From Ciona intestinalis (lineage: Eukaryota; Chordata; Ascidiacea; Phlebobranchia; Cionidae), in contig NC_020177.2 in assembly GCF_000224145.3 (NCBI RefSeq), positions 4,499,713-4,563,712 of the forward strand: a DNA stretch of 64,000 nt, given 5' to 3'. Within the stretch, counting starts at the first letter, position 1; each line of letters begins with the position of its first letter. Shown in pieces: positions 15,401-26,601 of this stretch. A program made the translations under genes and the position numbers. Under the pieces are notes generated by a model. That model searched no databases, was not told the DNA's origin, and saw only the letters and a list, made by a program, of their open reading frames with translations.

Positions 15401-15924
15401 ACTTTAACCGTTTCCACACATCATACAGTTCCCACCAAGCCACCAGCGAACCATACGAACGACCAACCAGCTCACCTAACCCTCCCTCCACCGGAGGCAG
15501 GAGAGCACAACGCAGCACGAGCCAATCAAATGAGGATGTAAGTCAAAATATCAATTACCTTGTTCCATGTCAAAATAATAATTATTTAGTTTCATATTAA
15601 AATATTAATTATCTAGTGTTAGGTCAATGTATTAGTTTTTTATTAGATATCCTTAACAAACAAAACACGTCAAAGTATGAATTACTTTGGTCGTAGTTTT
15701 AGGTGAAAATAGTAATTATATAGTTAGCTTCTGAAACTCTAGCATTAATCCTTTTTTCATACCTCGTCTTGTATTCGTATTCATACATTATATTTTCTAT
15801 TTCCACCATATGAAACATAGATCCAGTATTTTAACCCTTTTTCTCACAGATACAAATGACAACTCCTGGAGTAACATTGACGGACACCAACCGTAGAAAA
15901 GAACCCGCAAATTCCTGGGTTTGA
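3460..15924 (+). CDS. CTNND: p120-catenin / delta-catenin family armadillo protein
   Basis: Hand-spliced from 18 exons: 3460-3681, 6086-6232, 7242-7330, 8301-8417, 8736-8891, 9199-9294, 9463-9582, 9965-10113, 10381-10581, 10983-11160, 11715-11835, 12072-12219, 12492-12688, 13018-13168, 13945-14134, 14984-15139, 15429-15537, 15850-15924. All phases agree and give 873 residues. Residues ~31-63 form the N-terminal coiled coil (ILASVREQEDQFAKLTKEIE), as in p120 and ARVCF. The acidic, Ser-rich middle is followed from ~316 by the armadillo repeats, opening with NWHTPTLEEVIKML and containing GTLWNLSALPELK and LLKKDGW near the end. The C-terminus is NSWV, a class of PDZ ligand (DSWV) seen in ARVCF and delta-catenin. 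The family binds the juxtamembrane tail of classical cadherins, stabilises them and modulates Rho GTPases. Vertebrates have several paralogues; this appears to be the pre-duplication form, so I give no narrower symbol. The 5' end of the transcript is not defined. Confidence 0.93.
4814..4821. promoter_or_regulatory. perfect CRE palindrome in intron 1 of the catenin gene
   Basis: TGACGTCA, the CREB/ATF site, lies 240 bp upstream of an ATG-started 114-codon open frame at 5052-5396. It may be chance, or mark an internal promoter or enhancer. Confidence 0.25.
5052..5396 (+). CDS. hypothetical 114-residue open frame inside catenin intron 1
   Basis: True ATG at 5052, open for 114 codons to a stop at 5394-5396. 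The first two thirds are charged and Ser-rich (KRSSYLSRKLNLLENKLLQK, an amphipathic stretch); the end is Cys-rich and hydrophobic. I recognise no family and find no good donor that would join it in frame to exon 2 of the host gene at 6086. It may be a chance open frame; the upstream CRE is the only other hint. Confidence 0.15.
   Translation: MKFEREEHVNTISQSQSPVNWNVNSLPTRGSLAKRSSYLSRKLNLLENKLLQKSWDHLELDNIPKTNYASSLEGSVNLCFTTDDEVLLCLHCIVNHTDCVVSYCLRAQGLLQMF
11195..11290 (+). repeat. SINE fragment in catenin intron
   Basis: The segment containing GTGTCCTTGGATAAGACAG, then CCAATGGTCA and TTGGTTG, matches the body of the SINE-like element at 33310-33630. It is truncated on both sides. Confidence 0.45.
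14608..14670. repeat. two-copy 31-bp tandem duplication in catenin intron
   Basis: A 31-bp unit beginning CCTGTGTGTACCC occurs twice, head to tail and near-identical, starting at 14608 and 14639. Likely a recent slippage duplication. Confidence 0.8.
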
Positions 15925-17563
15925 AGCAAAAGGAGTTATAACCGCCAATGGTGCCTGAATCTAGACATTCCGCAGTTGCCGCCAAGTTATTTGTTACTTG
16001 TCATGCAAATGTAGCAACTCTTTGGAAAACAATTTTACTGTTTTTAGCGCAAAGTAGTTTTTTTTATTAATTTTGTCAATTTAATTTTTCTCCTGAAACC
16101 CAGATTTGTCAATTTAATTTTTCTCCTGAAACCCTAATTTTTTTTCCTATTTAAACTTTAAGCCTTACCAGCATTGCATAACAGCTAAGCAACAACTTTA
16201 ATGATGTAAACTAAAGTGTCAAGTATTTAAAACTTGTTTTATTTCATATAAATGATCAATTCATATAAAATTAATTTTCATATATTGATTAACCTTTTTC
16301 TGTAAAAATGATATATAATAATTATGGGTACTACTTTTTTAATATCATGTTTTCCAGTGTGTTGTGTTATTTCCTAACGCCAAGTTCACGTATTCCCTTA
16401 ACATGGCAGATCGTGTTAAATTTTAACGGCACAATCATATAAATCGTGGCTATATTATGCACTACGTTTGTACGGTGCTTTTGAGGGTTTCCACATTTTG
16501 GGTTATTTGCCTTTACAGTGCTGCCACCAAATAAGGATTCCTTTATGGTGTTGTATGAAATCTAATTTCAATTTTGCCATGTGGCAACACTGGTACTAAG
16601 AGTGTGTTTTTACTTTTTATACCAAAATAATGGGCTGTAAATATACAATACCTTTACTGTATTAATTATATATATATATTAGCTTCGCAAAAACGTTTGT
16701 CGCTTGTTTCACGCGCATTTTTCAAATTTTAGTGCTTACAAATTTGTGCTGTAATTTAAACCTGACCGTATTGTGTGCTTTTAGCTTTGTAGACTTTTAT
16801 CTGTATATTATGATGGTGGTCACCTTTTTGGTGAGTTTTAACTATTTTGATTAAGTAATCCGCTAACAGTGATCATTTTATGCATATACTATTGTTAGTT
16901 GGAGGCCAAAATTAAGAACTGTAGTTTACATTACATGCTGTTCTTACAAAGTGTCATTTAGGATTTTTGGAGCTAAATTCGTTTTGTATAAATTGCTTTG
17001 CCATAATAATGCTCTTTATTGCATATAAACCAATAGTTGTAGAGTTTTTCAAGATTTGATTCAATAATAATGCCTATATTGGCAGATACACTACCAAGTT
17101 GGAAAACTTTTGTCTTTATTGTGTAAGTTAAAGCAGTAAATAAAGATAGGTGACAAGAAGTAAACTGATTAGGTTAGGACTTTTTTAAGGCACTGGTTAA
17201 AAGCGGGAAGTACTATGTAAGTTTGACACCTATATCTTAGAAGTGGATTAATCCTTCATACGTGTATAAACTGTAAGGTAATACGTTTAGCCACGCGGAG
17301 AATTGGAGATAGTATTGTAATATAATCTTTTTTTTTTTCTTTAGTAAAGGCGAAAGAATCATGCGCTGAAGAGAAGCCAGAGCCCCCATTTAAAATTGTA
17401 CCTTTCTACGATGTTTATGTTTTTCGCTGGAGCGAAAGATATTTAAATGCTTGTTTACAGAAAATTTTCTATAGTAAAGTGCTAAGAATACATTTGCGTT
17501 TTAGCTCTTTCATTTACGTTTTAACCTATGTTTTTGTCATAACAGAATATTTTTCATGCAAGT
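15925..17563. other. 3' untranslated region of catenin gene and spacer to KMT5A
   Basis: AT-rich with no coding signal. A 32-bp direct duplication (unit TTTGTCAATTTAATTTTTCT...) sits at about 16072-16135. AATAAA at 17139-17144 is a plausible poly(A) signal for the catenin gene. A T-run ending in CTTTAG at 17330-17345 could be a splice acceptor, either of a 5' untranslated intron or of spliced-leader trans-splicing, which tunicates use, ahead of the KMT5A ATG. Confidence 0.45.
17139..17144 (+). terminator. candidate poly(A) signal of the catenin gene
   Basis: AATAAA about 1.2 kb after the stop codon and 420 bp before the next ATG. Chosen by position only. Confidence 0.35.
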
Positions 17564-19656
17564 ATGAGCACCAAAACAACTTCGCGTGGTAGGAAAACGA
17601 AGCCACAGTCGAAAATTGTCGATAATAATAACGAAAACGAGAAACAGAACCCTATAGTGAATTCAGTAAAAACCGAGACCACTAAAACTAAAAACGCAAC
17701 AAAAGATAATAAGTCGGAAACCACAGACCATCGGGCAAAAGTTTGTAATGGAGAATCCTCACCAAATACCATTGAAACGCCAAGGAAGGTTCGAACCGAA
17801 TCGCCGCAAATTAAAATGATCGCATCAGAAACGGATGTTGGGTTTTTAAAAAGTTCACCATACAAGGCAAGCAAGAAGCAGGTAAAAGACGAAGAAATGA
17901 CCGAAAAATCAGACTTTAAGAAACCAAAACCTGCGAAACGAGGATCAACACAAGGAAAAAGAGGAAAAAGTACGAAGTAAGTTTTTAAATTCCAAAATGA
18001 AGTTTATTTTGACAGCAATTTTTAATCACTAAAAAATGGCTTTGTTAAAAATCTAAAACCACAATTTTCTTAAAATTCGATGAACTGGCATAATTTCGGG
18101 TCCCTTTAATTAGTGCAGGTCCGCTAGGTCCGCTAGGTCCACTAGGTCCGCTAGGTCCGCTAGGTCCACTAGGTCCGCTAGGTCCGCTAGGTCCGCTAGG
18201 TCCACTAGGTCCACTAGGTCCACTAGGTCCGCTAGGTCCACCGCTAGGTCCACCGCTAGGTCCACTAGGTCCACTAGGTCCGCTAGGTCCACTAGGTCCA
18301 CTAGGTCCACTAGGTCCACTAGGTCCACTAGGTCCGCTAGGTCCGCTAGGTCCGCTAGGTCCGCTAGGTCCGCTAGGTCCGCTAGGTCCGCTAGGTCCGC
18401 TAGGTCCGCTAGGTCCGCTNNNNNNNNNNNNNNNNNNNNNNNNNNNNNNNNNNNNNNNNNNNNNNNNNNGTTTTCCTTTGTACATGTTAACTTTTGTTAC
18501 TTCTTTAAAGATCTGTAAAAGCATCTCCTGTTAAAAGTCACGCGATCACAGAATGTTACCCAATTCGACGAAGCTCGAGAAAAACCAAATCATTAATTAA
18601 GGTATTTGTTTCATGGAATCTAATACTAAATAAATGGTTTTACAACTACCGTTTTCTTTCGAACTATAAGAAAGAACTGAAAAATGTTTAATCTATTTAT
18701 TTGTAACTTTAAGCTGCATTTATCAAGCAGTTATAATTTAAGAAAATAAGAATATGATCAAACATATTATTCTGTTACAGAAAGAACTTGCAGATGAAAT
18801 AATAAACGCTGTTCAATCAAAATATGAAGGGGATTTAGAAATTGTGGAGTTTAAAGATAAAGGAAGGGGGGTCGTTGCAAAAAGGTGACTTGTTACATTT
18901 AGAGTATCACTGAGTTTGTACGACCTGTGTATTTTTTTATCTTTTTTTTTTCATAGTTATCTTTTGCATTGTATTATAACAGGATTTTGAGTGCAATTTT
19001 TTCAGGTAACTGAATTACCGTATTTTATGACAAATTTGATATGTTTCTAACTGCTTCATACCAACAACTTTTCTTTCAGGAGTTTCACAAGGGGTGAATA
19101 TGTTGTTGAATATGCAGGTGATCTTATCTCATGGCATGAAGCAAAATCACGTGAAAGTGAATATGCGTTAGACACATCTGTGGGCTGTTACATGTATTAC
19201 TTTAATGCAAGGAATACCAATTACTGGTAAGATATTCAACTGTAAATTTAACAGTAAAATTAATTTTGTATGTTATTATTTCTGATATAATATATATACC
19301 TGTTATTTATTTACTATTTTAACATTTAATTTTTACAATGTAATACTCAATTTGGAAAGCAATATCCAATGTATCAAAGTCATTCTAATCCATTTTTCTC
19401 CCATCAACTTTACATTCCTAGTATTGACGCAACAGCAGAATCCGATCGACTTGGTCGTTTACTAAACCACAGTCGAAGGACCCCTAATTGTCTCACACGA
19501 CTTGTATGGGTTCCTACACTTGATAACCCGAACAAAGAACTTCCACATTTGGTTATAGTTGCCAAGCGTGATATAGATCAAGGGGAAGAGCTAACATATG
19601 ATTACGGAGATCGGGACAAGTCTGCGGTCGAAGTTCACCCCTGGTTAAAATCATAG
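17564..19656 (+). CDS. KMT5A: histone H4 lysine-20 monomethyltransferase (PR-Set7/SETD8)
   Basis: Five exons: 17564-17976, 18511-18601, 18781-18884, 19080-19226, 19422-19656; phases agree, 329 residues. The first ~137 residues are Lys/Ser/Thr-rich and disordered-looking. Exon 2 encodes [13 protein letters not shown] (150-162), matching the segment before the SET domain in vertebrate SETD8. The SET domain fills ~175-329: [10 protein letters not shown], the substrate/AdoMet motif LLNHS (NHS), [11 protein letters not shown] and the ending HPWLKS, equivalent to human HPWLKH. The enzyme monomethylates H4K20 in chromatin, with roles in replication and mitosis. The vertebrate enzyme is destroyed in S phase through a PCNA-binding degron located where this protein has the ITECYP segment. 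Intron 1 holds a minisatellite and an assembly gap. Start chosen as the first ATG of the open frame. Confidence 0.95.
18117..18419. repeat. 9-bp minisatellite in KMT5A intron 1
   Basis: About 34 head-to-tail copies of GGTCCGCTA / GGTCCACTA, with two expanded 12-bp units near 18238-18257. The array runs straight into an assembly gap, so its true length is unknown. The alternation G/A falls at a CpG, so CpG-to-CpA decay explains most variation. Both strands are open in some frame, including a Gly-Pro-Ser frame on the minus strand, because the unit is a multiple of three. Confidence 0.97.
18420..18469. other. assembly gap (50 N)
   Basis: A run of exactly 50 N at the edge of the minisatellite, probably a placeholder for array copies that could not be assembled. 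Confidence 0.99.
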
Positions 19657-20444
19657 AAATATTGCAATCACTCGCGCACTGTCATTTTACTTTGTAAATT
19701 CAAAATATTGACACCAAGTTATAAATTGGATAAATCATACTTTCTTACCTGCCACAGAACTGTATTTGAATGATACCTAACTGTATATAACATATGTAAG
19801 CCTAACATACGTAAGCTTTCAGTTATACCTGTACTTTTACAAATAATGAACGGTAACTTTTTATTCCCCACATTAGAATTAGCCAAATTAAATGAAGTCT
19901 GTTATATTCTTGTTAAACATTTTATTATTTGTTGAGTTATATTTGTTAATAAATACCTGCCATACAATGAGTGTTTTGTATATATATTTAAGTTGTAAAA
20001 CATTAGGTTTTAAATACAGTAGTAAGAAGTATTTTCTTGAAAATTGCCCCAAAAAGAGGTAAATTAATAAATTATTTCGGGTGGTATTTCGTTTTGGGGT
20101 ATACCCCTTATGTTCCCATACGATTAATTATAAATAAAAAACAATAAAATTAGTGTTTTAATATGCTTTAATTTTTAATGTGCTAAAATAAAGAATTTAT
20201 TTTATGCTTCACAAATACCAAGACTATATTTCGATAGTGTATAAAATTTCAACACAGATTGAACATTTCGGTAACGGGCAGCACTATACGATTTGTTTTA
20301 GTTACGACGTAAGCCAGGCGGCTTCAACAATGTGTTTGCTGTTAAACTGGACGTTTGCTAAGCATCGTCTAGTGATAGTCTTTTACAGCGGCGCTGTAGG
20401 TTTCGGTAGAATGCATAAAATATGAATAGTTGATGTAATAATTA
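19657..20444. other. KMT5A 3' region and spacer
   Basis: AT-rich, no coding signal. AATAAA at 19948-19953 is the likely KMT5A poly(A) signal. Confidence 0.45.
19948..19953 (+). terminator. candidate poly(A) signal of KMT5A
   Basis: AATAAA 292 bp after the stop codon, before any feature of the next gene. Confidence 0.5.
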
Positions 20445-20632
20445 TAGTAGGATGGGGGAAGATGGGACACTTTTAGCAAATAATATCCCGATCGTGTTTT
20501 AAGCAATTAACAACGGTATATGGAGGTCGTGAGAATACGTGGTTTTAATTATTTGAATGTTCTTTATTTACTACTGAATGAGACGAGAAAATAGAATAAA
20601 AAGGTGTTTCATCTTCCCCCACCCTACTATAT
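20445..20632 (+). repeat. MITE copy (orientation A)
   Basis: Near full-length, from TAGTAGGATGGGGGAAGATG to CCCCCACCCTACTATA, in the spacer about 100 bp before the next gene's ATG. Both inverted ends are well preserved. Confidence 0.88.
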
Positions 20633-20728
20633 GTATCTAACATATGTGTAGTAGTAGTATGTTATTTTATGGTTTTGCTATATTGTAATATTTTTTCCCC
20701 ATTTAAGTTGCTACTAATATAATTTATA

Positions 20729-23700
20729 ATGTCAGCAACACCAGAACAATCAGATGAGATAAAAGAATCGGTTTTGAATCCAACTTTTCATGATATACAA
20801 GTTAAAAAGGTAAAGATATATGTATACAAAATGTTTGGTTTCCTTTAAGGTTTAATTGCTATATAAACTGTATTTTAAACTTTTCTTATGTTATCCTAAT
20901 ATTTTTAGGGGGAGAACTCAAAAGCTCAATGTACACAGAAAACTGAACTGATAAAATGCATTAATGAATAATTACTTTCCGTTATAAATAACCGGCCATT
21001 TTTTTATAAAAAAGAGCATTAAATATTTCACACCCACAAAAGCAACAATTCAATGCAATTTTTAACACCAATTAATTTCATTAAAATACAACTGACTTTT
21101 TTCAGGTTGAAATCTGCACGCCAGAAACTGCAACTGTTAAGTTTCAAGAACAACATTTTCCAATCGAGGAATATGAAACACATGAAGTAGGGATGTTTAT
21201 TGATATATATTAAAAATAAATAAATGAAAGTAACTTATTGCTGACAGTTTAGACAACCTATATGGGACCACTGGTTTGGAGCAATTTTTGTTAAGTTCTT
21301 TGCCCACAATGACATACATGCAGCAACTAGTGGTAGCAACTAGCAACAACACATTTTGAATCCATACCGATGAATAATATTTGCTGCACAAGCATACTCT
21401 CGCATTTCGTTTCTGGTGCTACAGAAACGTAACAGACAAAAATCCAACCAATTGGAAGTAAGCCAATCTAGACATTTTAGAGGCAGCTCTTCAACCACTG
21501 CCTTGGCCGCCAGCCCTTCTTGTTATTTCCGAATAAACAATTTAATAGGTGTTTTATTGTTAGGTTGCTAAAGAAGAATTTGTTTCATATCGCACCAAAG
21601 CTGCAAAGAGCCCATGCTTGAAACCCTTAAAGGAAAGTGCTGAAGAAAATAGATTAGGTAAATTATAGCAATAAATTTATTTATATTAATTTGAGTTGAG
21701 TTTGAAATAATCTGTTGGTTTTGAACTAACTATATAAAACCAAACTTTAAATTAGTTTAATTTAAATCAAATCTGTTACATTTTAGTGTCTCGTTCCAAC
21801 AGTCAAAATGTTGCCGTAGTAACCGTACCCCCTGACCCACAATTACTCGCTTCTTGTCAAAGTCGTCGCGGCCAAAGACCCCTACTAGAGGGGGGCGCGG
21901 AGCGACGTCTGCGACTCCAGGAGCTGCATCAACGAAAACAAGAAATTATTGATTCGCTTGCTCAACAAACTGGCCACCGAAGGCGATCTGGAGTTCGTAG
22001 GCAAGAGCGGAATGCTCCTCGTTATTTCGAGGTGATTTCTAACATAAATATCCTATTAATGTTAAAAAATGTAAAAGCTTAATTTTATAAACACATTATA
22101 AAACTCGATATATAGCCAAGGATCCTATCTTTTTTAAATTGATTTATAAACACACACATATAGACAAATAGCCTATCTTTTAGTTGGGTAAATCTTAAAT
22201 ATTTAAAGTTACAAACCAAAACATAGATATATATTTGTTTACAAGGTCTCACCAGGTGTGTTCATTACTGAGCGACCTGAATCCAGACTACAGGCAGCAA
22301 ACTCTGCACAAAGTCGAACATACGGGGAATATAGATCGTAAGTCCTTACAATAGTATCATTTCGATTGAATTTATATGTATATATATGTTAATATGTATA
22401 TATATATATATATAATAACTCGGGTGTTTTAACAAATTTTCATAACATAACTGTAATATATTTAATGCATCTAGCCCAAATCTAGTATAGCTATACTTAA
22501 ATATTGTTTGGTCAATTATCCTTCATCATAACTGCTATTATAACAGCAAAAAATCTAGTCCAACTAATGGTATTTTAAAGAGATATATCTTGCCAATAAC
22601 TAGCACCATCTGTCACTTATTTGAAAAGAATGTTAAATGGATTCTCCTGTAATGCTCATACTTAGTCCTTAACTTAAAATAAATGATAAACAGCCCTGGT
22701 TAAAATGACTGCTTAAAGTACACCTTCCCTTCACACAAATGAGTTAAACATTTTATTTAAGGTCAAAACTCAGTCAGATGATCCATGTTTAAACCCACAC
22801 CCAATACACCTTATGTTTCTTATCAAAACATGGCCTATTGTTAAGCTTGGGCTGTTAGCTCAGTTTAACAAGATAATATTGTTTTGTGTCAACAAACTTA
22901 TCGAAATATACAACATCAGCCTTTGAAATTATTACTGATACATGGCGTATGTACATTTTAAGGTCACATATTACATAAATCTGTACATTTATGGTTAAGT
23001 ACAGAATGGGGAAGGATAGCTTCCCTATGCCTTTGCTACTGTTGTTCTAAATCAAGGCCTGAGAATGCTAAAACAGTACTTAATACTCAGGTTGCAGGAT
23101 TGTGTTTTTGTTACAGGAAAACTATATATATATTTTTAGTTATAAATTATCTGTTTTATCTGTTATAAAGTAGAATCCATCTAGTAGCTATCATTATGAA
23201 GTTACCTAAGTTAGTGATAGCTGCTAGGAATAATGAATGTACAAATACAAGGTGTGCACTATATTATTCTTTGGTTGGCTACAAATAAGTGTATTGCATA
23301 TATTTAATTAACGATGCTTTTATATTTTATCCTGTATGGGACTTCGGATTAAAGCCATTAAGTTGGCTTATAGCCAAACTTTTTGAAATTCATGGACAAT
23401 AAACATTTTGCACAATATCTGAAAATTGTAAAAATTACAATCATGAATGCAAGTCAAATTTCATGGTTCATTTGTTTCAGTTCCACATCACCGAACAAGG
23501 CACGAGTATGGAATCGATCCGCAAGCAGTCGAGCCATCAGTAGTAACTCGTCTCGATGGAAAACTGAACAACTTCCACAAGCAAAGACAAACCATTTTGT
23601 GAAGATGCCGTTTAAACAAGTACCTGCTCTTACAATGGATGCTAATTATAAAATCAATGTAAGTTTTATTGCACTGTTTGTTATTGTGGAAGGTGGTCAA

Positions 23701-26056
23701 ATAGACAAGATCGTGTAACCTGTGGTGTTTTTGCTTCTTTCTTGCAACCTAAGCCACGTACATATTATGCTCTATTCTGTTCGGGTAAAATCCTTGAAAA
23801 CCTGAGATTTAGGCCAGATTTGGCCCACAGCCAGGTGTGAAGAAATTGAGCTAGCATTTGCAAAGTTAATGGAAAAATACACTGCAATACCGGGCAGACG
23901 ACATAGTCAATATTGTAAAATAGAAAACCCATTGAATAATGTGGCACACTTAAAACTATGTTGCTAACAAGTATAATGTGCCCGGCCCTCATTCACTTCT
24001 AATGTTACACCATGCATACCCACAGGATGAGATGGTTTATCCTGGTGAAGAGATGAGAGCTATGACAGCATTTACGGTATCAAGAATACGACACGCGTTC
24101 AGAAGGATGCCTGACCCACCGAGGCTCGATTCACGGCAAGGAAGATTATTAAAAGCAAAGTTGAAGCCGTTACGCCCTGTGGCTGTGAGTTGATTTGTTT
24201 TATATTATGATTGAATAAATGAATGTAACTTACTTTATCCTCGCGAAGAAAATAAGTGATTTAAATAGAATGACTGTCTTTTTTATATTACATATTCCAT
24301 CCAAGTACTAATAACACTGTTTTATCAAAGTTTACCAAACGAAAGTTTGTTATATTAAATTTAATTATTATTATTATTAAATGACAAAGGTTTGCCTGGT
24401 GGCATTTTTAAACAGAATTTGTGAAAAAATTTAAAGAATAAAGGGTAAACCTAAAAGAAAGCAAAGTGTTTTCGAGTTAAGTATGTGAAAGAGATCTTAT
24501 GTAGCAACCAGAGTAGATCTTGAAGCAATCTTATTGTCTTACAAGTGTCTTTATGACATGTATTGTGATCTAATAAAGGTTGACAAACAGCTATTGTTAC
24601 ATCACTAAAGCTATTGTGAGATCACTTACAATTGAGATTTCTTTTTATTTTAAGCTTTGAAGGACAACAGGCACTTAAACAATTATGTAATATATATCTT
24701 AGTGTTATTAAAAGTAAATTACCTATATTATATTGGTTCATTACTTTTATTCATTGGTGTTACGTTTTTTTTTGTTTTTTTTACTCAATGTATTGATTTT
24801 GTGGCATAGTCATGTCTTAAAAACCTGTAAAGGTACAAAAAGCCAAAAATAAAGTTCACAGAATTGTATGATCGTATCCTCAAAACTGTAACAGAGCCTG
24901 ATTGTTTGTTATAAAAACTTAAATATTTAATATAAGGTATTCGTGCTAACTGTATCAATGTAACCCCTCAATACTTTATATTAGCAGTCTCTTATTCAAA
25001 TCAAGTATTGTAAACTGCTATTCTGGTAAAACTTAACTTCCCATATTTCCCAGTTAAAAGGTCCTGATGTCAATAGTTGTCAAGGTATTCAACCAGAATA
25101 CAGAAGAAAACAAGGATATTCTCTGAGCCCAAGTCGGCAGAGGCATTTAAAGGAACAGTATTTAGAGGTGCAATTATAAATTGGTATTACAAAAATTTCC
25201 AAATATTTAAATTTCCTACTAAGAACATTTCTGGATTGACTTATTTATCCTTGTGTAGCAAAGCAATAACAGACTTTTAACACAGGTGTTTTGTTTCTAC
25301 ACCTCATGCTCGCTTACCAGTTACCATGTATGTAACATTGGGTATGATAAGGTGTATGAATATTACCCTTTTGCATGGTCTCTTTTATGCGCGTAAGTAC
25401 TTGCATACTTACTCGCAAAAACAAAGTTAGCAAGCATAACATCATAGAGGGTTGGTTGTCACTCGCATTATGCAAGTATTATGCGCATTATGTGAGTAAA
25501 AAAAAGTATCGTGGCAGGACAGTTTAACTTTTCAGTTAATGCGAATAGGATCCCTATTCGCATTAACTTTTTACCATGCAAAAGGGGTTTATGTTGTATT
25601 CCTTTTTTCTAGGTGTGCAAGATGCATGAGGGAAATACCCTAGAGGAGGAATACGAAAAGCGCTTAAACTCCACAACTCCAGATCATTCTATTCACCCGA
25701 CCTCCCCAGAACCGTGAGAAAAAATGAATTTGCCGTCAAAATTTAATAAATTTTGCCGTATTTTTGTGCTAAAAAATATCTTTCGGCAATTTTGTAATTT
25801 TTTTAGAAGATATTTTTTAGGCTTATGATATACCTGAAAGCAACTGCTCATATAGTTTTTATTTGTTTTTTTTTACAGTGAAACAAACTTGGGGTTTTCG
25901 AACGAAATTCTTGCCAATATTCAACCAGATTTTCTTAGCACTAGTGAAAATGTGTCGAGTCACAATGCTGCTTATGATGACTATGCAAGACAGGATCGCA
26001 TCACAATGGAGAGGCAGTTCAGCACCATGCATCTCGAATCAAGCGTCATTTTTTAG
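20729..26056 (+). CDS. uncharacterised 440-residue protein, ten exons
   Basis: Exons: 20729-20809, 21106-21186, 21564-21657, 21787-22031, 22246-22337, 23481-23658, 24026-24184, 25054-25167, 25613-25713, 25879-26056. All ten join in phase and the sequence stays free of stops, which supports a real gene. I do not recognise the family. There is no signal peptide and no membrane segment. Residues ~96-176 are Arg/Gln-rich with a helical, possibly coiled segment (ERRLRLQELHQRKQEIIDSL) and RRSGVRRQER. Next comes FEVSPGVFITERPESRLQAA, a Ser/Arg-rich basic part, then EEMRAMTAFTVSRIRHAFRR with a Pro-rich follow-up. The acidic tail ends ESSVIF. The composition suggests a soluble, basic, largely unstructured scaffold, for instance a cytoskeletal or ciliary accessory protein, but that is only a guess. 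AATAAA lies at 26596-26601. Confidence 0.75.
25275..25350 (-). repeat. SINE tail fragment (minus orientation)
   Basis: ACACCTCATGCTCGCTTACC then ACCATGTATGTAACATTG is the complement of the SINE tail found repeatedly in AHR introns (see 49059-49290). Confidence 0.55.
25366..25586. mobile_element. 221-bp inverted-repeat element with internal hairpin
   Basis: Ends CCCTTTTGCATGGT (25366-25379) and ACCATGCAAAAGGG (25573-25586) are perfect inverted repeats. Just inside the right end is a 35-nt palindrome with 16-nt perfect arms (AGTTAATGCGAATAGG, 25534-25549 and 25553-25568) around ATC. No coding capacity. It is probably a non-autonomous DNA transposon, inserted in the intron before the ninth exon of the unknown gene. 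Confidence 0.7.
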
Positions 26057-26120
26057 GAAATTTAAATTTTTAAATCAATTTACTGTGAATTTATTTAATA
26101 ACGAATTTTGTTTACATATA

Positions 26121-26312
26121 TAGTAGGTTGGGGTAAGATGGTACATGTTTTTATTCTATTTTATCTTCCCATTTAAGAGTAAAAAAAAACATTTCTTGAT
26201 GTATGTATTACTATATCCTCGAAAAACGTTTTTAATTGGTAGGCTAATAACACTATCAAGAAAGATGGTATAATAAATGCAAACAGCATCATCTTACCCC
26301 GTCTTTCTATAC
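26121..26312 (-). repeat. MITE copy (orientation B, divergent subfamily)
   Basis: Starts TAGTAGGTTGGGGTAAGATG and ends CATCTTACCCCGTCTTTCTATA. Belongs to the subfamily with TAAGATGGT in place of GAAGATGGGACACC at the left end. Interior diverged. Confidence 0.7.
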
Positions 26313-26394
26313 TGATTCTGTTTTCTATAAGCCATATATTTGTTCAATGTTCTTTTTAATCACTGTGACAATATTTATGAATGATTGGGACTTA

Positions 26395-26500
26395 TTTATT
26401 CCCACGTCGCTGGACAATGACGGTCGTTATAACAATTGTGTTCTGTTTTACACCTCCTGCACATGGAATAGTTATCACATATGTAATTTTGGGTGATCAT
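26395..26500 (-). repeat. SINE tail (minus orientation)
   Basis: Contains TGTTCTGTTTTACACCTCCT and ATAGTTATCACATATGTAAT, the complement of the tail of the AHR-intron SINE, followed by GGGTGATCATT. Confidence 0.55.
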
Positions 26501-26595
26501 TTCTTTTTATATGTTTTTAAGAACAACCCATCAGTATAATCAATAGGTTGGAACAATGTCCGTTAAGTCTTTCCCCAAATTATTCCTATACATCA

Positions 26596-26601
26596 AATAA
26601 A
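26596..26601 (+). terminator. candidate poly(A) signal of the unknown gene
   Basis: AATAAA 540 bp after the stop codon; a second similar signal follows about 40 bp later. Confidence 0.4.

Noticed and set aside
15924-17564. Operon of catenin and KMT5A genes
   Set aside because: Tunicate operons have very short gaps; 1.6 kb with its own poly(A) candidate argues against one.
17554-17874. Hydrophobic minus-strand open frame
   Set aside because: Antisense shadow of the Lys/Thr-rich first exon of KMT5A.
18045-18524. Collagen-like Gly-Pro-Ser open frame on the minus strand
   Set aside because: It is produced by the 9-bp repeat, crosses an assembly gap and lies within an intron of KMT5A; no start or flanking coding sequence.
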